Below, in pieces: positions 8,832-18,155 of a DNA stretch of 64,000 nucleotides (the stretch's first letter is position 1; each line of letters begins with the position of its first letter). The notes under the pieces are model-generated. The model was not told the DNA's origin and did no database searches. It was given only the letters and a program-made list of their open reading frames with translations. This DNA is from Sporosarcina oncorhynchi (GTDB lineage Bacteria; Bacillota; Bacilli; Bacillales_A; Planococcaceae), in contig NZ_CP129118.1 in the NCBI RefSeq assembly GCF_033304615.1, positions 244,001 to 308,000 of the forward strand. The letters run 5' to 3'. A program made the position numbers and the translations under genes.

Positions 8832-9529
8832 TTGCGATTCACCTCGATATCACCAAACCAAGTAGCAATTGAGATAATCAGCTCTGCGTGCTCTCCAATC
8901 GGTCGATCATAACCGTCTTTATAATGCAGTGTTTCATTGACCATCCGTTTTGGAGAAATATCAAGTATCCGCGCTTCCCCAAATAATGTACTGTAATGGA
9001 CGCGCACGGGAATTTCATAAGGAAGATCGATTTTGACCCGACCAAAACCTTGCCGAATCGAAATCAATGAAGCGCGTTTCGGTAAAACCGTATCTGTCAC
9101 ATCAACGTGGATATCGCCGAACACACCCTGAATCTGCATATCCTCCCATTCATACGACGCGAAAGGGGAAGATTGTACAGAAAACAGTTTATTTTTCCAG
9201 ATTCCATTTGGCGTTTCTCTTTTCATTTCCTTCAAGGGCCGCATAATCTGATCTGCAGGAACGCCTTTCCATAGATTCACAAGGAGATAAACGAATGCCG
9301 CGAGTACAAGCATCCGCAAGCTCCATAGGTTAAGCAATGCCATGACAAAGAAAAAGAGTCCTAAAAACGTGACCCATTTGGAACGCCTTTTAAATCCCCA
9401 ATACATAAATCCGGCACCAAGAAGGAGGAAGATGATATTTCCGTTGGATAAAAACGCTGCCTCTATAAAAATCAGCAGTAAAAAAGCAATCATCCAAAAC
9501 GTCATCTTATTCGTATCTAGTCTTTGCAC
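8828..9529 (-). CDS. liaF: LiaF, inhibitor of LiaRS signalling
   Basis: The 233-residue protein has four closely spaced membrane helices in the first 90 residues and a C-terminal soluble LiaF/YvqF domain of beta-strand character (FGDIHVDVTDT, IRQGFGRVKIDLPY, ending WFGDIEVNRK). Its known role is to hold LiaS in the off state. The start is GTG 9529 behind GGAGG. A weak terminator lies between it and liaH, as expected if liaIH are made in excess over liaFSR. No liaG homologue is present. Confidence 0.92.
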   Translation of the reverse strand: MQRLDTNKMTFWMIAFLLLIFIEAAFLSNGNIIFLLLGAGFMYWGFKRRSKWVTFLGLFFFVMALLNLWSLRMLVLAAFVYLLVNLWKGVPADQIMRPLKEMKRETPNGIWKNKLFSVQSSPFASYEWEDMQIQGVFGDIHVDVTDTVLPKRASLISIRQGFGRVKIDLPYEIPVRVHYSTLFGEARILDISPKRMVNETLHYKDGYDRPIGEHAELIISIATWFGDIEVNRK

Positions 9530-9563
9530 AATTACAGCCTCCTTCTTGACGTCAGAATGAAAA

Positions 9564-9583
9564 GGGAAGGTGTCTGCCTTCCC
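9564..9583 (-). terminator. Partial terminator between liaH and liaF
   Basis: On the minus strand GGGAAGG and CCTTCCC form a 7-bp stem with a six-base loop, followed by TTTTCATT. The short T-run suggests incomplete termination, giving high liaIH and lower liaFSR transcript levels. Confidence 0.6.
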
Positions 9584-9648
9584 TAATTGACATAAGTTGT
9601 GTGAAAAGAAACCCTATAAGTCAGGAACCGTTCCCTATAGTACCTATC

Positions 9649-10287
9649 TTACACAATTTCTGCTTTCTGTGTGGCACTTTTCTCCAACGACTCTAATCTA
9701 CGTTCCATCGATGACGTTTCATACGCATTTGAAATCTTCTGATCGAGGTTTTCAATATAACTCTTCATTTCTTCAACTGATGAAATCTGTTTGTCCACCT
9801 GGTCAGGGGAGATGAACGTATCCATCCGACGATTGGCGCGTGTAACATTTTCTTTGCCCATCAATTGAAGCTGACGAACTTTCATATCTTTCACCTTGTG
9901 CTTCATTTCCTCAAATCTTCGCTCAAGAGACAGTAGTTCCTGTTCGGATTCCGTAATGCTGCCAGCCAAATCCGCTGCGCGTGTTTCATATGCATGAATT
10001 TCCGCTTGTGCAAAAGTGACAAGATCCTCTTCGCCTGTCGCTTCTGCCAATTGTAGTTGGGTACGACGTTTGTCGACCATCGACGCGGCTTCTGCATATT
10101 CTTTTTCAAGCGCTATTTTCAGTTGTCCTTGTCGTTCCAGCAACTTGCCAACAGAAGCTGTCTGTTTCTCTGCTTCTACAATGTATTGATTCAACATGGC
10201 AATCGGGTTTTTCTTTTCCTGTTTGTCGAGTACCGCGTGCAAATCCGCTTGCACCGTATATTTGAGTCTGTTCCATAATGAATTCAT
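9649..10287 (-). CDS. liaH: LiaH, PspA/IM30-family phage-shock protein
   Basis: At 212 residues, nearly all predicted as long charged helices, this is a PspA-family coiled coil (MNSLWNRLKYTVQADLHAVLDKQEKKNP opening, conserved IAMLNQYI segment). Such proteins assemble into large rings on the inner face of the membrane and protect it under cell-wall antibiotic stress. It is downstream of the liaI-like gene and upstream of liaF, the usual order. The ATG is preceded by AGGAGGACA. Confidence 0.93.
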   Translation of the reverse strand: MNSLWNRLKYTVQADLHAVLDKQEKKNPIAMLNQYIVEAEKQTASVGKLLERQGQLKIALEKEYAEAASMVDKRRTQLQLAEATGEEDLVTFAQAEIHAYETRAADLAGSITESEQELLSLERRFEEMKHKVKDMKVRQLQLMGKENVTRANRRMDTFISPDQVDKQISSVEEMKSYIENLDQKISNAYETSSMERRLESLEKSATQKAEIV

Positions 10288-10300
10288 ATGATTGTCCTCC

Positions 10301-10651
10301 TTATTTTGTCATTTCTTCCCACTGGCGTTCAAAATTAACGAACGGATCTCCGGATTGGGTTGTCGTAATGTCTTTGTTTTTTCCACCGTTCCACTCGCGC
10401 CATACATAATAGACACCAAGCAAAGCAAGAATGCCGATGAAAGCTGGAATGTTCGCGATAGCTGTCAACAAACCGACGAGCAGTACGACTCCCCAAAACA
10501 GTTTAAGTAAAACGGAATCAGTCTTCCTATAGTAATGAAACCCTGCAAAAGCGATTAAAGCGGAAATGGCCAACGCTACAATTGAACCTACATTCGATAG
10601 AACAACGATAGCTGCTACAATTCCAAGTATCGCAAGACCAAATTTTTTCAT
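10301..10651 (-). CDS. liaI: LiaI-like small membrane protein
   Basis: The 116-residue protein has membrane helices near residues 4-22, 24-40 and 50-80 and a charged tail ending WEEMTK. In the family LiaI anchors LiaH at the membrane. I use the ATG giving MKKFGLAILGI behind AGGAGG at spacing about nine; the frame stays open upstream but that stretch contains the promoter. It is the first gene of the operon. The symbol is by position and size; the protein is longer than typical B. subtilis LiaI. Confidence 0.8.
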   Translation of the reverse strand: MKKFGLAILGIVAAIVVLSNVGSIVALAISALIAFAGFHYYRKTDSVLLKLFWGVVLLVGLLTAIANIPAFIGILALLGVYYVWREWNGGKNKDITTTQSGDPFVNFERQWEEMTK

Positions 10652-10679
10652 TTGTTGTTCCTCCTTTCGTTGTACCCTA

Positions 10680-10707
10680 ATCATATATCGGGGCTGCGTT
10701 TGTCCAA
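10680..10707 (-). promoter_or_regulatory. Candidate liaI promoter
   Basis: On the minus strand TTGGAC (10707-10702) and TATGAT (10685-10680) are 16 bp apart and lie about 30 bases before the liaI ATG. A GGTC-containing stretch (GGTCGCAGGTCTTAG) lies about 30 bp upstream and may be the LiaR site; I did not match it to a verified consensus. Confidence 0.5.
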
Positions 10708-10849
10708 ACAGGCGTAAAGCGGATATTGGGCTAAGACCTGCGACCGATTTCCTTCTGATACTCCCGAAATGTATATGGAAATTGGCACCGCTTTCATGTA
10801 AGCTGTAACTATATGAACTATCAATCAATTCAGAGAATAGGGTGTGCTT

Positions 10850-11998
10850 ATGAAAGAAGTTGTTATCGTTGAAGGGGTAAGAACTGCAGTGGGCAGACGA
10901 AAAGGAGGATTTTCAGCGTATCGGCCGGACGAACTTGCCGCAATTGTCCTTGAAGAATTGATGAAACGTGCGGGTGTTGATAAAGCAGAAGTCGAAGATG
11001 TCATTTTAGGCTGTGTCACGCAAGCGGGTGAACAAGGAGGGAATATTGCTCGAACAGCTGCGTTAATTGCAGACTTTCCGATACATGTGCCCGGTGTAAC
11101 GATCGACCGACAATGTGGATCGAGCCAGCAGGCAGTCCATTTTGCATCACAAGCAATCGCATCAGGTGACATGGACATCGTCATCGCGGGAGGCGTCGAA
11201 AGCATGACACGTGCGCCGATGTTCTCCAATATGGGCGACGCAAAACCGAGCCCCAAACTGATGGATAAACACGAAATCATTAACCAAGGACTGTCTGCCG
11301 AACGGATCGCAGCGAAATGGGAACTATCGCGGGAAGACCTCGACAAATTTGCTTACGAAAGTCATCAGAAAGCCTTGGCCGCTATCGAACAAGGCAAGTT
11401 CCAGGACGAAATCGTGTCGGTTGAGGTGAATCGCGACGATGGTACCGTTGAAACCGTCACAACAGATGAAGGCCCGCGTCCAGATTCAACCCTGGAAGTA
11501 CTAGCCGGACTCAAAACAGTGTTCGATGAAAATGGCGTCATCACAGCCGGCAACGCTAGCCAAATGAGTGATGGTGCATCCGCCGTATTGCTGATGTCCA
11601 AAGAGCGAGCGGAAGACCTTGGCGTTCGTCCCCTAGCACGGATAGTCGCACGTTCCGTTGTCGGTTCAGATCCGACGCTTATGCTGACAGGTCCAATTGA
11701 AGCGACACGAAAAGTACTTATGAAAGCAGGTCTCACAATCGAAGATATAGATGTCTATGAAGTGAACGAAGCATTCGCACCTGTGCCACTTGCCTGGTTG
11801 AAAGAGGTCGGGGCGGATCCTGAAAAGTTGAATCCGAACGGTGGAGCGATTGCGCTAGGACATCCACTTGGGGCATCGGGTACGAAATTGCTTGTTTCGT
11901 TAATGAATGAGTTGAGACGAACGGGCGGACGTTACGGATTGCTTGCGATTTGTGAAGGCATGGGCATGGCGAATGCGACGATAATCGAGAGAATCTAA
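10850..11998 (+). CDS. Acetyl-CoA acetyltransferase / 3-ketoacyl-CoA thiolase
   Basis: The 382-residue thiolase has the nucleophile Cys in DRQCGSSQQAVH (about residue 88), His in GGAIALGHPLGASGTK and the second Cys in CEGMGMANATI. It catalyses thiolytic cleavage of 3-ketoacyl-CoA or the reverse condensation. I place the start at ATG 10850 behind AGGGTG rather than the GTG six bases earlier. It opens a four-gene same-strand cluster with an SDR, an acyl-CoA dehydrogenase and an acyl-CoA ligase, which together make a beta-oxidation-like pathway. The chain-length preference cannot be read from the sequence. Confidence 0.93.
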   Translation: MKEVVIVEGVRTAVGRRKGGFSAYRPDELAAIVLEELMKRAGVDKAEVEDVILGCVTQAGEQGGNIARTAALIADFPIHVPGVTIDRQCGSSQQAVHFASQAIASGDMDIVIAGGVESMTRAPMFSNMGDAKPSPKLMDKHEIINQGLSAERIAAKWELSREDLDKFAYESHQKALAAIEQGKFQDEIVSVEVNRDDGTVETVTTDEGPRPDSTLEVLAGLKTVFDENGVITAGNASQMSDGASAVLLMSKERAEDLGVRPLARIVARSVVGSDPTLMLTGPIEATRKVLMKAGLTIEDIDVYEVNEAFAPVPLAWLKEVGADPEKLNPNGGAIALGHPLGASGTKLLVSLMNELRRTGGRYGLLAICEGMGMANATIIERI

Positions 11999-12089
11999 AG
12001 CGGACACACGTATTCTTTTGAGGGCGTGTAAGGTCCGTAATGTTTATTCAGAACCATCTTGATGAGGAAGTTTTAAAGGGGATGAGTGT

Positions 12090-12860
12090 ATGGAGTTGCG
12101 TGAAACGATTGCGATCGTTACGGGTGGTGCATCAGGTTTAGGAGAAGCGACGACGCGCCGGATTGTAGCCGCGGGCGGGAAAGTGATGATTTTTGATCAG
12201 AATGAAGAACGTGGAAGTGCGTTAGTCCATGAGTTGGGGGCACATCAGGTTTCATTCCTGAAGACGGACGTGGCGAGTGCCGAAGAAGTAGAACGTCATG
12301 TTGCTGAAACGGTTTCGATTTTCGGTACGGTGAATGCACTCGTCAACTGTGCAGGCATTGCCACACCAGGGAAAGTCGTCTCAAAAGGCGGGCCAATGGC
12401 GCTTGAACGGTTTACACAGCTAATACAAGTGAACTTGATTGGTACGTTCAATGTCATTCGGGTGGCGGCAGCGGCGATGATGGACAACGAGCCGAATGAG
12501 GAAGGTGAACGGGGAGTAATCGTCAATACCGCTTCCGTCGCGGCATTCGAGGGGCAAATTGGACAAGCAGCATATAGTGCTTCCAAAGGCGGTGTCGTTG
12601 GAATGACGTTGCCGATTGCAAGGGAATTCGCGCCATACGGCATTCGCGTCATGACGATTGCGCCGGGATTAGTTGAAACACCGTTATTTGCGGGGCTGCC
12701 TGAGCCTGCTCAACAGGCGCTTGTCGATAGGACGCTATTTCCAAAACGTCTCGGTAAGCCGGAAGAATATGCAAAGCTCGTTGAAAGTATTGTGACCAAT
12801 CCGCTACTCAACGGCGAAGTCATCAGGCTGGATGGGGCAATCCGCATGCAAGCGAAGTAG
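12090..12860 (+). CDS. SDR-family 3-hydroxyacyl-CoA dehydrogenase
   Basis: This 256-residue short-chain dehydrogenase has the cofactor motif TGGASGLGEAT, an NAG-like segment (VNCAGIATPG), catalytic Ser in NTASVAAFEG and YSASK (Tyr, Lys). The overall form matches the HSD17B10 / type II 3-hydroxyacyl-CoA dehydrogenase group, which oxidises 3-hydroxyacyl-CoA with NAD+. The neighbours (thiolase before, acyl-CoA dehydrogenase 15 bases after) support that step of fatty-acid degradation. The ATG follows AAAGGGGATGAG. Substrate assignment is from context. Confidence 0.88.
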   Translation: MELRETIAIVTGGASGLGEATTRRIVAAGGKVMIFDQNEERGSALVHELGAHQVSFLKTDVASAEEVERHVAETVSIFGTVNALVNCAGIATPGKVVSKGGPMALERFTQLIQVNLIGTFNVIRVAAAAMMDNEPNEEGERGVIVNTASVAAFEGQIGQAAYSASKGGVVGMTLPIAREFAPYGIRVMTIAPGLVETPLFAGLPEPAQQALVDRTLFPKRLGKPEEYAKLVESIVTNPLLNGEVIRLDGAIRMQAK

Positions 12861-12875
12861 GAAAGGAGGAGTTGG

Positions 12876-14027
12876 ATGGCACGATATCGATTTGAAACGG
12901 ATGAACATGTCCTGTTCCGGGAAACGCTTCGGAAATTCCTCGTCAAAGAAGCTGTTCCACATTACGACAAATGGGAGAAGGATAAGCTCATTCCAATCAG
13001 TTTTTGGAAGAAGCTTGGTGAGATGGGGTTTCTTTGCCCACAAGTGGACGAAGCATACGGCGGACTTGGACTAGATTTCAGTTATGGAGTCATTATCGGT
13101 GAGGAGATGGAACGTGTCGGAGCAGGATTGACGGGAGTCGGGTTGCATAATGATATCGTCGTTCCTTATATCGAATCATTCGGAAACGAGGAGCAGAAAA
13201 AGCGGTGGCTACCCGGCTGTATCACTGCAGACATCATAACAGGCGTCGCAATGACAGAGCCTGGAACGGGTTCTGACCTCGCAAATATTCGAACGACAGC
13301 AAGTAAAGACGGCGATGTGTATATCGTCAACGGACAGAAAACATTCATTACAAATGGGGTGAATGGCAGTCTGTTTCTCGTTGTTGTAAAGACTGATCCA
13401 AATGCGAAGCCGAAACACCGCGGCATCAGTTTGTTAATGATTGAAGAAGGAACACCTGGTTTTACAAAAGGCCGGCAGCTCGACAAAGTAGGCATGCATT
13501 CGCAAGATACTGCAGAACTGTATTTTGAAGACTGCCGGGTACCTGCGGCTAATCTGATTGGCGAGGAAGGGAAAGGGTTCAGCTATCTAATGGAGAAGTT
13601 GCAACAGGAACGGCTTGTTGTAGCATTAGCGGCTCAGACTGCTTCAGAGGATATGCTCGAGATGACGCTTGAATATGTGAAATCGCGTGAGGCGTTCGGG
13701 AAGCCGGTTGGTTCATTCCAAAACACGCAGTTCAAACTTGCGGAGATCGCGACGAAAGTGGAGCTAGGGAAGACATTTTTGGAATCGCTCATTGAAGATC
13801 ATCTAGCAGGTAAAGATGTCGTTTCTAAAGTGTCCATGGCGAAGTATTGGATTACAGATACGGCACGGGACATTTCCGCTGATTGTATGCAGTTGCATGG
13901 CGGTTACGGTTATATGGAAGAATACAAAATTGCACGCAGATACCGGGATATTCCGGTTGCGTCGATTTACGCAGGGACGAATGAAATCATGAAGATGATC
14001 ATCGCGAAGAACATGGGGCTCGGCTGA
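12876..14027 (+). CDS. Acyl-CoA dehydrogenase (FAD)
   Basis: The product has 383 residues, the standard family length. It contains the signatures GVAMTEPGTGSDLANI and QLHGGYGYMEEYKIARRYRD, and the C-terminal IYAGTNEIMKMIIAKNMG. The catalytic base is probably the Glu of the GTNEI segment. It oxidises acyl-CoA to 2-enoyl-CoA, passing electrons to ETF. It starts 15 bases after the SDR gene behind AAAGGAGGAG, so the two are in one operon. No ETF or enoyl-CoA hydratase gene is in this window; they must be elsewhere. Confidence 0.93.
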   Translation: MARYRFETDEHVLFRETLRKFLVKEAVPHYDKWEKDKLIPISFWKKLGEMGFLCPQVDEAYGGLGLDFSYGVIIGEEMERVGAGLTGVGLHNDIVVPYIESFGNEEQKKRWLPGCITADIITGVAMTEPGTGSDLANIRTTASKDGDVYIVNGQKTFITNGVNGSLFLVVVKTDPNAKPKHRGISLLMIEEGTPGFTKGRQLDKVGMHSQDTAELYFEDCRVPAANLIGEEGKGFSYLMEKLQQERLVVALAAQTASEDMLEMTLEYVKSREAFGKPVGSFQNTQFKLAEIATKVELGKTFLESLIEDHLAGKDVVSKVSMAKYWITDTARDISADCMQLHGGYGYMEEYKIARRYRDIPVASIYAGTNEIMKMIIAKNMGLG

Positions 14028-14117
14028 CGGCATATGTACCGCGGACAAGACATAATATGCAAAGGGAATGGTTGTACAAGTAAGGCAAAATAGAGTCGGA
14101 AAAGGGGAATGTTCGTT

Positions 14118-15740
14118 ATGATGCAAACACCGTTACTATTGTCTTCTTTCATTAAAAGAGCAGAGTTGTTTTTCCCGGACAAGCTAATCATTTCACGTAC
14201 TGGGGAAGATACGATCCATCGTATTACGTATCGTGAATTTGCGAAGCGGACGCGGAAATTGTCTGACGCACTGACGAAGCTTGGGATGAAACACGGTACG
14301 AAAGTCGGTACGTTCGGCTGGAATCATCATCGACATCTAGAAGCTTATTTTGGCGTGCCGAGTGCTGGTGCTGTCCTCCATATGGTGAATATCCGTTTGT
14401 CGCCTGAGCATATTGCTTATGTCATCAATCACGCGGAAGATGAAATTATGCTCGTTGATGATAATCTGTTCCCGCATTTTCAGAAGTTGGCACCTTTATT
14501 AAAGACGGTGAAGCACTATGTCATTATGGGTGATAGTCGAGATGTGCCGGAGACGACGCTTGAAAATGTCCATTCCTATGAAGCGTTACTAGACGCAGCC
14601 TCAGATGATTTTGCATATCCGGAAGATTTGGATGAAAATACGCCGGCGGGGATGTGCTACACGTCCGCAACGACAGGCAATCCGAAAGGTGTCGTTTATA
14701 CGCATCGCGGAATTGTGCTGCATTGTTATGCATTAGGACTCGCAGATGCAATGGGAATTCGTGAAGCCGATGTCATGATGCCTGTCGTACCGATGTTCCA
14801 CGTCAATGCATGGGGCTTGCCATTTGCCGCGGTGTTTTTCGGGACGACCCAAGTGCTACCAGGTCCAGGACTCAATCCTGCCTTATTGCTGGACTTGATT
14901 GAACAGGAAAAAGTGACGATTACAGCAGGTGTGCCGACCATTTGGCTCGCTGTCGTGAAAGTGCAAGAACAGCAAGCGCGGGATCTGTCCTCATTGCGCG
15001 CCATCGTCTGTGGCGGTTCTGCTTCACCAAAAGGATTGATTCGTGCATTCGAGGAAAAACTGGGCGTGCCATTTATTGTCGGCTACGGAATGACCGAAAC
15101 TTCACCACTCGTCAGCTTGTCGGTTTACAAATCGGGGATGGAAGAGTTGTCGATGGATGAGCGGATCGATATCCGTGCACTGCAAGGATTGATTGTGCCG
15201 GGGCTTGAAGTCCGTATTATGAACGAAAATGGCGAAGTGCCATGGGACGGCAAAACAATGGGCGAGTTGACTGTACGTGGTCCGTGGATTGCGAGCGAAT
15301 ACTATAAAGATGAGCGGACAGCGGAAGCGTTCAAAGATGGCTGGCTCTACACAGGCGATATCGCCGTCATGACCGAATTCGGCTACTTGAAACTGATGGA
15401 CCGAACGAAAGATTTAATCAAGAGCGGCGGCGAATGGATCTCGTCCGTCGACTTAGAGAATGCATTGATGTCACATGAAGACGTTTTCGAAGCAGCCGTC
15501 ATCGCTGTGCCGCATGAAAAGTGGCAAGAACGACCGCTTGCGTGTGTTGTGTTAAATGAAGGAAGAACCGCCGATGACGCAATGAAACACCAGTTGCTCA
15601 GCTACTTGGAAGGGCAATTTGCAAAATGGTGGGTGCCGGAAGATGTTGTATTCCTCGATGAAATTCCAAAAACATCGGTTGGAAAGTTTTTGAAGAGAGC
15701 GTTGCGTGAACAGTTAAAAGGACATGAATTGAACGTGTAA
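14118..15740 (+). CDS. Fatty-acyl-CoA ligase (AMP-dependent synthetase)
   Basis: The 540-residue enzyme of the ANL family has the AMP-binding motif YTSATTGNPKGVVYTHR, GYGMTETSP, the hinge region YTGDIAVMTEFGYLKLMDRTKDLIKSGGEWIS, and the C-terminal catalytic Lys in PKTSVGKFLKR. It activates a carboxylic acid to acyl-CoA and would feed the thiolase/SDR/dehydrogenase genes upstream. ATG 14118 has GGGGAA eight bases upstream; the ATG at 14109 is too close to that site. It is the last gene of the cluster and is followed by a terminator. Confidence 0.92.
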   Translation: MMQTPLLLSSFIKRAELFFPDKLIISRTGEDTIHRITYREFAKRTRKLSDALTKLGMKHGTKVGTFGWNHHRHLEAYFGVPSAGAVLHMVNIRLSPEHIAYVINHAEDEIMLVDDNLFPHFQKLAPLLKTVKHYVIMGDSRDVPETTLENVHSYEALLDAASDDFAYPEDLDENTPAGMCYTSATTGNPKGVVYTHRGIVLHCYALGLADAMGIREADVMMPVVPMFHVNAWGLPFAAVFFGTTQVLPGPGLNPALLLDLIEQEKVTITAGVPTIWLAVVKVQEQQARDLSSLRAIVCGGSASPKGLIRAFEEKLGVPFIVGYGMTETSPLVSLSVYKSGMEELSMDERIDIRALQGLIVPGLEVRIMNENGEVPWDGKTMGELTVRGPWIASEYYKDERTAEAFKDGWLYTGDIAVMTEFGYLKLMDRTKDLIKSGGEWISSVDLENALMSHEDVFEAAVIAVPHEKWQERPLACVVLNEGRTADDAMKHQLLSYLEGQFAKWWVPEDVVFLDEIPKTSVGKFLKRALREQLKGHELNV

Positions 15741-15748
15741 TAGGTAGG

Positions 15749-15782
15749 CCACCCGTGATGTTAGTGTACGGGTGGTTTTTTG
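15749..15782 (+). terminator. Terminator of the fatty-acid cluster
   Basis: CCACCCGT / ACGGGTGG stem of 8 bp, 11-base loop, followed by a run of T. Confidence 0.85.
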
Positions 15783-15824
15783 GTATGTTTAATTTGCATG
15801 TAATCACCGATTTCTCTATGTGCT

Positions 15825-16463
15825 CATGCCCGTGGAAAACGTGTGTTAGCGGTCAAATAGCGGCGTTGTATATGCCCGTGCTAGCGGAAAACGTTCGCCC
15901 GCGGTCAAATAGGAGCGCTGTATATGCCCGTTCGAGCGGAAACCGGTCGCCCGCGGTCAATTAGGAGCGCTGTATATGCCCGTTCGAGCGGGAAACGGTC
16001 GCCCGCGGTCAAATAGCGGCGCTGTATATGCCCGTTCGAGCGGAAACCGTTCGCCCACGGTCAAATAGGAGCGCTGTAAATGCCCGTTCGAGCGGAAATC
16101 GATCGCCCGCGGTCAATTAGGAACGCTGTATATGCCCGTTCGAGCGGAAAACGTTCGCCCACGGTCAAATAGGAGCGCTGTAAATGCCCGTTCGAGCGGA
16201 AAACGTTCGCCCGCGGTCAAATAGCGGCGCTGTATATGCCCGTTGAAGCGGAAACCGTTCGCCCGCGGTCAAATAGGAGCGCTGTAAATGCCCGTTCGAG
16301 CGAAAAACGTTCGCCCGCGGTCAAATAAGAACGCTGTATATGCCCGTTCGAGCGAAAAACGGTCGCCCACGGTCAAATAGGAGCGCTGTAAATGCCCGTT
16401 CGAGCGGAAATCGATCGCCCGCGGTCAAATAGGAACGCTGTAAATGCCCGTTCGAGCGGGAAA
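15825..16463 (+). repeat. Tandem array of a 52-bp unit (12 copies plus a partial)
   Basis: Units begin (at the trinucleotide ATG of ATGCCCGTT) near 15871, 15923, 15975, 16027, 16079, 16131, 16183, 16235, 16287, 16339, 16391 and 16443, an exact 52-bp period; a degenerate 46-bp unit precedes at 15825. Each unit contains CGAGCGGAAA, then a variable six-base stretch, TCGCCCGCGG, TCAAATAGG and AGCGCTGTA. The six-base stretch is AACGTT, ACCGGT or ATCGAT in seven of eleven complete units, so it is often palindromic. There are no unique spacers and 52 is not a multiple of three, so neither CRISPR nor coding. It lies after a terminator and is intergenic. Confidence 0.95.
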
Positions 16464-16520
16464 CTAATGCCTCGCTAGTTTAATTCCTTGAAAATGAATA
16501 ATTTTCGGCAGAAAAACGCG

Positions 16521-16639
16521 AGTCGGTGGTAAACGGTCGAGAGTCGGTGGTAAAGTCGCCCGAGTCGGTGGTAAAGTACAGAAAGTCGGTGGTAAAGTAC
16601 AGAAAGTCGGTGGTAAACGCCTCCGAGTCGGTGGTAACC
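16521..16639 (+). repeat. 21-bp repeat array a (core AGTCGGTGGTAAA, 6 units)
   Basis: Cores start at 16521, 16542, 16563, 16584, 16605 and 16626, exactly 21 bp apart. The 8-bp parts between cores differ (CGGTCGAG, GTCGCCCG, GTACAGAA twice, CGCCTCCG). The last unit ends GTGGTAACCAC, a palindrome. It sits between the 52-bp array and the DUF4139 gene. Confidence 0.95.
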
Positions 16640-16786
16640 ACATTCGCCTGCTGCCAATCGACGCCAAACACAAAAAAAATCGCATGCCCACTAGCTTTAT
16701 TTTCAAAACAAGAGGGAATAGCGTATATACATACCTTAAATGGAGAGCGTAGAAGTAGCCGTTAAACTATTGAGGAGGTTTACGCC

Positions 16787-18070
16787 ATGGCGACACGCAT
16801 AACTACATCACAGAAGACGTCTTGTTCACTTACTGTGTATAATGACGGGTTCGCTTTAGTGAAAGATACCCGAACTATTCCACAGATTCAGTCGGGGGAA
16901 CGGATTCAATTTCTTGGGGTAGCAAGGAGGTTGGAGGCGAATTCCGTGATTATCGAGGGGATGAATGTAGCGGAGTTTGTGTTTGAATATGATCTGATGG
17001 ATGAATTGCGGTTGTATGAAAAATACTTGGGCAAGCAGCTTGTCATGTATGATGCGTATACGAAAGTGAGTAAGCCGTACACGCTTTTACGTGCGAGTGG
17101 TCCGATTGTGCTGCAGGACACGGAGACGAATGAAATCGTCATGAATCCGAAAGGGGAGTTACGGTTTCCCGAAACTGACGAAGGGTTCCATGCGGAGCCT
17201 ACGCTTGTCTGGCAGGTGGCGGAGCAGTTGAAAGAGCAAGTTTGCGTTTCGTATTTGACGGGCGGTGTTTCGTGGGAAGCGGATTACGTCATATCGATGC
17301 ATGGTGATCGTTTCGATATGTCTGGTTGGCTTGCGATGAGCAACTATTCAGGCGTGTCTTTTCAAGACGCAAAATTGCGTTTGATATCCGGCAAGTTAAG
17401 CAAGGCGGGCAATGAAAATGATGAAAAGAGCAAAGAGTTGTCGCAAGGCGAGTCGAAAGAAACCGATGCGTTTTCAGATTTCCATACGTACACATTCCCG
17501 CGTTCGATTGACTTAGAAGACAAGCAGACGAAACAGCTGCGTTTATTGTCAGCTATGAATTCAAAAGCAAGAATGATTTACGAAATTAATGAACAGACAG
17601 CCAATCCGGACATTTACATCGAATTCGATAATACGGCCGAAAATGGACTTGGCATTCCATTGCCTGCGGGCGTATTTAAAATGTATAGGACGAATCCGAA
17701 TGACGAAAGTGCAGAGTTTATCGGCGAATATCGCATCAAACATACCGAAGCAGGCGAGAAGGTCCGGTTAAAGTCGGGTGAAGCTTGTGATATTAAAGTG
17801 ACAACCAAAAAGTCGGGTAAGTATAAGGAAGGCGGTTATGAGTACACCGAATATGAGTATGCCATTTGCAACACGAAAGGCGTGCCTGTTGAAGCCGTCA
17901 TTCGCCAGAAAGTACCCGGCCACTTATGGACAGTCGATGAATCATCGCATGAATGGGAAAAGAAGCGAGACAAAATCCTTCTGCCGATTCATGTGCCTGT
18001 CGATCAGGAAGAAACAGTGAAATTCACAATCCGTCATGATCGCTCTGCGAGAAGGACGATTGGGTTTTGA
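16787..18070 (+). CDS. DUF4139 domain-containing protein
   Basis: The 427-residue protein has no signal peptide or membrane segment. The C-terminal half resembles DUF4139 (SYLTGGVSWEADYVISM, the LRLISGKL segment, FDNTAENGLGIPLPAGVFKMYR, and a final beta-rich domain). The N-terminal part (TVYNDGFALVKDTRTI) is the usual beginning in Bacillales members. The function of the family is not established. AGGAGGTTT precedes the ATG at good spacing. The gene stands alone between the repeat arrays and a convergent chemoreceptor gene. Confidence 0.8.
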   Translation: MATRITTSQKTSCSLTVYNDGFALVKDTRTIPQIQSGERIQFLGVARRLEANSVIIEGMNVAEFVFEYDLMDELRLYEKYLGKQLVMYDAYTKVSKPYTLLRASGPIVLQDTETNEIVMNPKGELRFPETDEGFHAEPTLVWQVAEQLKEQVCVSYLTGGVSWEADYVISMHGDRFDMSGWLAMSNYSGVSFQDAKLRLISGKLSKAGNENDEKSKELSQGESKETDAFSDFHTYTFPRSIDLEDKQTKQLRLLSAMNSKARMIYEINEQTANPDIYIEFDNTAENGLGIPLPAGVFKMYRTNPNDESAEFIGEYRIKHTEAGEKVRLKSGEACDIKVTTKKSGKYKEGGYEYTEYEYAICNTKGVPVEAVIRQKVPGHLWTVDESSHEWEKKRDKILLPIHVPVDQEETVKFTIRHDRSARRTIGF

Positions 18071-18111
18071 ATGAATGCTGCAAGATTACAACTGTGAAAT
18101 TCACAAAAAAG

Positions 18112-18152
18112 AATCTCGTCGAAAGGCTATTTGCCTTATGACGAGATTTTTT
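18112..18152. terminator. Bidirectional terminator
   Basis: AATCTCGTC / GACGAGATT stem (9 bp), 19-base loop, T-run on the plus strand and A-run before the stem. It serves both the DUF4139 gene and the convergent chemoreceptor gene. Confidence 0.8.
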
Positions 18153-18155
18153 AAT

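Noticed and set aside
10652-10828. Upstream extension of the LiaI-like gene
   Set aside because: It contains the candidate promoter, and the ATG at 10651 has AGGAGG at correct spacing.
15825-16463. CRISPR or coding reading of the 52-bp array
   Set aside because: No unique spacers occur between repeats, and a 52-bp period breaks the reading frame every unit.
16521-16639. CRISPR array reading of the conserved core plus variable part
   Set aside because: The core is 13 bp and the variable part only 8 bp, some variable parts are repeated, and no cas genes are present. CRISPR repeats and spacers are much longer.
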